Shown one piece after another: positions 59,198 to 64,000 of a stretch of 64,000 nt of DNA. The position numbers and the translations under genes are program-made. Under the pieces are notes generated by a model. That model searched no databases. It had not been told where the DNA came from and saw nothing but the letters and a program-made list of their open reading frames with translations. Source of the stretch: Heterotrichella gracilis (taxonomy: Eukaryota; Sar; Xanthophyceae; Tribonematales; Xanthonemataceae). Position 1 is the first letter of the stretch. Every line of letters begins with the position of its first letter. The stretch spans positions 62,001 through 126,000 of the forward strand of contig JAULBX010025497.1 of the NCBI GenBank assembly GCA_032358255.1, in the 5' to 3' direction.

Positions 59198-62100
59198 NNN
59201 NNNNNNNTCCCCCCCCCCCCCCCCCCCCCCTGTTATACTTCTTAAAAAATGAATACCAACACGGAAAAGTAATGAACATGGAACATTATATCTGATTAAA
59301 TATGCAAGCAAAGTGTGGCGTTACCTGTTAGGTGGGCGGCATGCCAGCGGTTGGACAAAATATACTTGCATCAATGAGCTTCTTTTTATTGATTGTATTT
59401 TTGTTCTAGCCCGCAAGTGCATTGGCCAGGTCAGCAGATGCCTTGCACCCAAGATTATACCATTTAAAAAAAAGTACTACATTTGTAGGATGACGGGCAC
59501 ATGTCAGACCGACCTCGGGCGGCCGCCTACTGCGCCTCCTTCAAGCTGCCTGGCAGTGCAGCGCTCAGCCACACAGCCAGCCGCACAGCCTCATCATCAG
59601 ATCCACGGGCATTGGCTGGATCAGCACGCCAATGGCGGGTGCCGTTGCAGCACTCCAGCACATTCTGGGTAAGGAACGGTCATATGCATGCGCTAGGACG
59701 GACGCATTCACCCATGGTCTTTGCACGCTGTGCAAATCTTCTGTTGAGACAAGAGTGACCTGCCTGCGCAGGTGAAGGCAGGCCCCCAGCTGGCACAGGT
59801 GTTGGCCAGCCTACCCCTGACAGTCACCGCCATCAAACAGGCGCCTGCCAAGGGGTCTGGCCCTGCACCTCCACCCAGCTCGTGGGGAACCGCGCAGATC
59901 GATCTTGCTCCCTTGCTGCTTCCAAGGTATGTACTTGGCTGGGCTTTTGTGAATTTAAGGCTGGATTTCTTGAGCATTGTGACCATGTTACTTCTCGCCA
60001 TCTGGGCCATGGGCGGATGGCCAATGGATGGATGGATAGTTAGGGTTTAAAATTTTAGCGTTTGGTGCTATGCCACCTGCAATATGTACGCGCAGCCAGT
60101 GTTTGAACTGTTTGTGCCATGATACCTCCCGCCACTCGTCATAAGACCAACAATTTCCTGCAGGCCTGGCAAGCACGATGCCCACGTGCGCAGCACCGGC
60201 GGCACCCACCTGCTGGTGCACCCTTCCTCCAAGGACCTTGGCAATGCGCGCATCAAGGTCAAGGTGACGATGGACCTTAGGCCAGACACACTGCCCAGCA
60301 GGGAAGACCGGGCCAGGTGCGTGCCAGTAAGGGGCGTGCAGTCCTGCAAGTGGCTGTGCACAGGTCCTGTTTGTTTGATAATGAAATGCACAACTGTTCC
60401 ACAGCCAGTTTATGCAAGGGGACTTCATATATGTGAATGGACTGTTGCATACCTTCAAAAGGTCAATCACCTGACAGAAACCATTAATCAAATATCGACA
60501 CAAGCACATGCTGTCATCTGGTTGTTTTGCTCCAGCTCCTTTGTACTTCCCCTGTGCCTGTGCTCTACAGCCATTGGCACAGAGGCGCTTCCCTGCTTCC
60601 TCACACATCAAGCGTGTTTGGGTTCCCTGGAGTGTGATGCCGACTGTGTCGTGGCGTTGCAGGTGTCAGTGGATCCTGAACGAGGCATTTGGCGAGGAGG
60701 GGAGCGATGCTGGCAGCGATGATGAGGCAAGCACTGGTGGGACACATCCTGACGGGGCATCAGATGGTGACAGCCTCAGTGTGCTGGGTGATGAGGTGGA
60801 GGGGCCTGTCGAGCAGCAACAGGCGGGGGCAACACTGTCTACTGCCATGGTTGAGCAGCCCTTGTCGGGTGGTGCTGAATCTGGTGGTGCAGACGCGCAT
60901 GGTGCAACCAGAGTAGCAGGGGTTGAAGCGGCGCCAGCCTCAGCAGCACCGGCAGCAGCAACCTCAGCAGCAGCCTCGGCACCATCCTTGGCACCATCTT
61001 TGGCTGCAGTCACAGCAGCAAGTCCCGCAGCTCCAGCAATGTCAGCACCCGCATCATCATCAGCAGTACCAGCCGCAGGGGCGGCAACACGAGCAGTGGC
61101 AGCCGTAAAGCGCCATGCTGGTGAGGTGCCCGGGACGGCCATGCAGGCGGAGGACCTTGCTGCACATGGATTGCATGATGGGGCAATTGATGCAAGCCAG
61201 GCAGCTGCTGGTGCTTCCTCAGGCGGACCCGAGTTGCATGGGGCTGCACAGGAAGTGGGGCGGCTCTCTCAGGAGCACCAGCAGGGTCACCTTCCACATG
61301 CATATGCACATGCCTGCACAAGTGCCGATTCATCATCCGCTGCTGGTCCAAGTCAGCCACAGGCAGGGCACACGGGTGGGGACTTGATGGCAGATGTGGT
61401 TAGTGAGTGCTGCGATGGCATGGGGGACACGGAGGGAGATGCAGGGGATCGCGAGGGCAGCAGCGCAGGTGCAGGGGAGGAGAGGGAGGGCCCAGCAGGA
61501 GAGTTGATCAACTTGGGGGATGGGGCAGCGGTTGGGCTGAGCGGGAGTGATGGGGAGCATGTTGCACAGATGGGCAGTGAGAGGTCAGCGGCTCAGCTAG
61601 CAGAGGACCAAGTGCCTGTGAGGGTGTGCGTGGAGAGTGCACTCAACATCAATGCACCAGCAGGTATGTGTGGGCTCTTGTTGTGATGCATATGCATATC
61701 GCATGATATCAAGGTACCTTCATACGCCTCTCAGGCTTTTGAATAGGAGTCTTGGGACGCTACTGTATATGGTTTTATTAAACAGTTCTTATTTGGCGTG
61801 TAGTATCCATACAATCAAATTGAATTTGTGGTTTACACTACAAATCGCAGACAGTGATGAACGCCATAATTGTCGCTGCACTGGTAGCAGAGCAATGACG
61901 TGCGCATATGCTTTCCTGCAGATGACAGCTGCGCCAGTCTCGGTTCATCGGCAACGGTGCGATACACATGGCTCAACGCACGTGCGGCGGAGACCTGCAC
62001 CCCCAGGGCGCCGCTAGTCCCCGGGCCCTCAGGCGCGAGCGCCAGATGGAACCACAGCACCTACGTCACCCTGCCCAGGGCTTTTGAGGCGCCATACCCG

Positions 62101-64000
62101 CTGCCGCACACAGTCACATTCAATGTGTATGCTAATCTGGGTGGCAGCGAGGTGCATGTGGGCGGTGCTGTGGTGGACATCGCCGCGCTGACGAAGCTGG
62201 GTGAGGTGTCTGGGTGGTACAACATCATGGACAGCAGGTGAGGGGTAAACCTAGCAAGGCCATGGGACTTTGTTGTTTCAGCCCAATGGATGTGCAGCCT
62301 GCTTGATAAACACGGCGCATGCTATGGTGTTGCAAGCTTGTCAATTTCGATGTTTCCGTTACTTTTCTGGTAGTATAGATGGGGCGTGAATATTTTCTCT
62401 CCAGTACTGGATGTCCTCCACAGCCAATGCATCACAGCCAATCAAATCTTGCTTTTGCGATTAAGCAAATCCCCCCAACAAATCAGCAGGAAGCAACAGT
62501 CTATCTGCTTGTTGCATGCAGTGGATGTATAGCATGTGCTCTTGTGGTTGCTTGCTATGCCTAACCTGTAGCATTGCCATTCTTCCAGGCAGCTTGCTGC
62601 TGGTCAGCTGAAGGTCACCATCACCCCTGTGGAGCGCATCACACAGCACGCGCGTGTGGCCATACGTGCCAAGGTCACCACCACACCCAGGCCTGGCAAT
62701 GCAGCCCTGCTGCCCGTGCCGGGGCCGCATGATGGCGCCAGCGATGACGCAGCAACTGCGGACAGCCACGGGCCGGTGGGCGCAGGTGGGGAGGGCGCGA
62801 GTGGCGGCGCTGGCGGTGGGGATGCAGGGCTGCTCCAACCAGAGATGGAACTGCTAAATATGGCTGAGGCTAGCAACACAGTTTCAGCGGGCGCATTGGG
62901 TGGCAGTGGTGGGCAGGGCACGGTAGCGCATCCACCTGCCCAGTCTCAGGATCGTGCAGGAGCCAAGGCGCACGCCAGTGAGAGCGAGTGCACTGTTTCT
63001 TTCACAGAGCAGGCAACCAGCCCCCACGCAGCAACGCGTCAACCTCCAGAACCTTCCGCACCAGCTGCTGAAGCCAGCGCAGTGGCCATGGATCCACTGC
63101 CAGGTGGCGCAATCACAGCTGAGGTGACCAGTGAGGGTCTCCCAGCAGCAGCGCGCAAATGGACCCTCCCACCCGCAGCACAAGGCCAGGTCACACCCGA
63201 ACATTCCTCCTTCCTCGCCATCCTGCGCACCCCCAAACCCCCCAAACCAGCCCTACCAGCCCCACCCCCTGCGCCCCCTGCAAGCCACCCAATACCCCGA
63301 CAAGGGTTTCTGCTCGACTACTTTGGCATGGGTGAAGAATTTCCCGAGCCAGCACATGATCCAACGGGTGATCAGCAGCTTGCGCATTGGGTGGTGACGC
63401 CACATGGCATCCGCCCGCTAGTCCCCACCAGCCCATCACCGCTTGCAGCCGATCTGCTCACAGGCGGAGGGGACAATGTGGACCATGCAGCTGGGAGCAG
63501 CGCATTTGTTGACATGCCGCGGGATCAGCAGCAGGCGATGGCAGCGCAGATTTACACCTTCTCAGACGATGAGGACTTTCATGTGTTTGACACTGGGGCT
63601 GGCGGGTTCAGCAGCGATGACGACGGGAGCTTCACTGGCGTCCAGGTGGGTGCGCATGTGCCATATGCATGCATGACACAAACTTGAGTATGTACTGGGG
63701 CTGTTCCAAGTTTTATCAGATTAAACATGACGCCTGCAGCGTGCGTTTAGGGCAGAGTAACAGTGGCCTTCTGGATTTCGAAAAAGCTACTTGCATGTCA
63801 CAAATTGTACTGTACTTCTAGCAGGCGTCATTGCACAAACATCACGCTTGGGCACTTTACGTACATTTCAGCACTTGCACAATATTCCAACTCAGTTGTG
63901 GCCTGGCGCTGTCTGCAGGTTGGCGTGCTGGTGCAGCATGCAAGCAGCCCACCCGGGCATTCAGGGGCTGGGGCACCATTGCCTGAAAGGTAAATCCTCT
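51758..64000 (+). CDS. C2CD3: C2CD3 homologue, centriolar multi-C2-domain protein, 3' end outside window
   Basis: Distal centriole/basal-body protein needed for centriole elongation and distal appendages in animals. Twenty-five exons, all in phase: 51758-52392, 52476-52616, 52697-52798, 52901-53057, 53149-53253, 53350-53684, 53910-54215, 54306-54466, 54575-54720, 54946-55227, 55509-55685, 55791-56025, 56270-56526, 56775-56954, 57168-57440, 57609-57722, 57940-58217, 58387-58528, 59489-59668, 59772-59926, 60164-60316, 60663-61663, 61922-62237, 62589-63645, 63919-63989; 2319 residues so far. The N-terminus matches the C2CD3 N-terminal C2 domain (SLPPAVDGPIRGEL, ARLQWWGDSG, RSGPKPFRRYLSDMQTLVILVE). 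The motif VEDILLYELFFNKPS matches the DQSLLENLFY region. Further C2 units span about residues 696-849, 850-1073, 1074-1295, 1296-1505 and 1825-1960. Exons 22 and 24 are long, Ala/Gly/Pro-rich and disordered. Intron 16 has a GC donor. Confidence 0.93.
57723..57939 (+). other. GC-AG intron in C2CD3
   Basis: The exon ending at 57722 is followed by GCAAGT, and the next exon starts at 57940 after TGTGCAG. Reading CAG/GCAAGT as a GC donor keeps phase 0 and joins two conserved C2 blocks. No GT donor nearby does this. Confidence 0.8.
58577..59232 (+). mobile_element. Non-autonomous DNA transposon-like element, copy 2, with gap
   Basis: Same element and orientation as the one at 48410, with most bases shared by eye along its length. 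It starts CAGGGGGGGG and ends CCCCCTG, flanked by TCATACT (58570-58576) and TTATACT (59233-59239), a 7-bp duplication with one mismatch. The G-quadruplex-like run is at 58703-58721. Near its 3' end the sequence breaks into a long G-run, ten N and a C-run. It lies in intron 18 of C2CD3, 48 bp after the donor. Confidence 0.85.
59198..59207. other. Assembly gap (10 N) between G-run and C-run
   Basis: Ten N lie between about 34 G and about 23 C at the 3' end of element copy 2. The true length here is unknown. The homopolymers probably stopped sequencing or assembly; extra sequence could be missing. Confidence 0.95.

Noticed and set aside
60663-61663. Ala-rich stretch as a separate repeat protein
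   Set aside because: It is one in-frame exon of C2CD3 with fitting acceptor and donor, ending in the start of a C2 unit.
1-64000. CRISPR arrays, rRNA, tRNA or bacterial operons
   Set aside because: No spaced identical repeats, no rRNA or tRNA-like sequence noticed by eye, and gene structure is eukaryotic throughout.

Overview
The window reads as nuclear DNA of a green alga, most likely a chlorophyte. Nearly every gene is split by many short GT-AG introns. The genes include a thylakoid-lumen CtpA peptidase with a plastid transit region, a plant-type D-xylose/H+ symporter-like transporter and a dehydrin-like protein. TTTAGGG-type telomere-like motifs are scattered through introns and spacers. 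The species cannot be fixed from the sequence. A centriolar C2CD3 homologue suggests a lineage that still builds basal bodies.

Layout: 1-3.9 kb (-) helical-repeat-like gene running off the left edge; 5.4-9.3 kb (+) MFS sugar transporter; 10.2-11.0 kb (-) exon-junction-complex protein Y14; 12.1-17.6 kb (-) VIT/VWA protein; 18.6-20.2 kb (-) unrecognised Ala/Ser-rich gene; 22.3-26.7 kb (-) CtpA; 27.5-35.2 kb (+) GLG1-like Cys-rich Golgi protein; 36.5-39.2 kb (+) dehydrin-like protein; 40.2-45.8 kb (-) U-box/WD40 protein; 48.0-50.9 kb (-) Tudor-like/chromodomain-like protein; 51.8 kb to beyond the right edge (+) C2CD3 homologue. Exon models for nine genes (the U-box/WD40 and chromodomain genes without their 5' ends) were joined by hand and keep reading phase at every junction. 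The genes are ordinary housekeeping, stress and cytoskeletal genes with no shared pathway; CtpA/GLG1 and the chromodomain gene/C2CD3 are divergent neighbours.

The most unusual material is in the introns. (i) Two copies of a roughly 630-660 bp non-coding element with CAGGGG...CCCCTG ends and 7-bp target-site duplications lie in introns of neighbouring genes; one contains the only assembly gap. (ii) Splice-site segments are tandemly duplicated with TTTAGGG-like filler, most clearly in the first gene, where one donor is present three times, one acceptor twice and another acceptor region three times. (iii) Telomere-like motifs sit at or near several other splice sites, and the sugar transporter introns hold decayed copies of exon ends. 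Together these suggest break repair, possibly involving telomere-type sequence addition, as a source of intron sequence. (iv) The dehydrin-like gene grew by exon duplication, with each K-segment-like motif split by a phase-0 intron at the same place.
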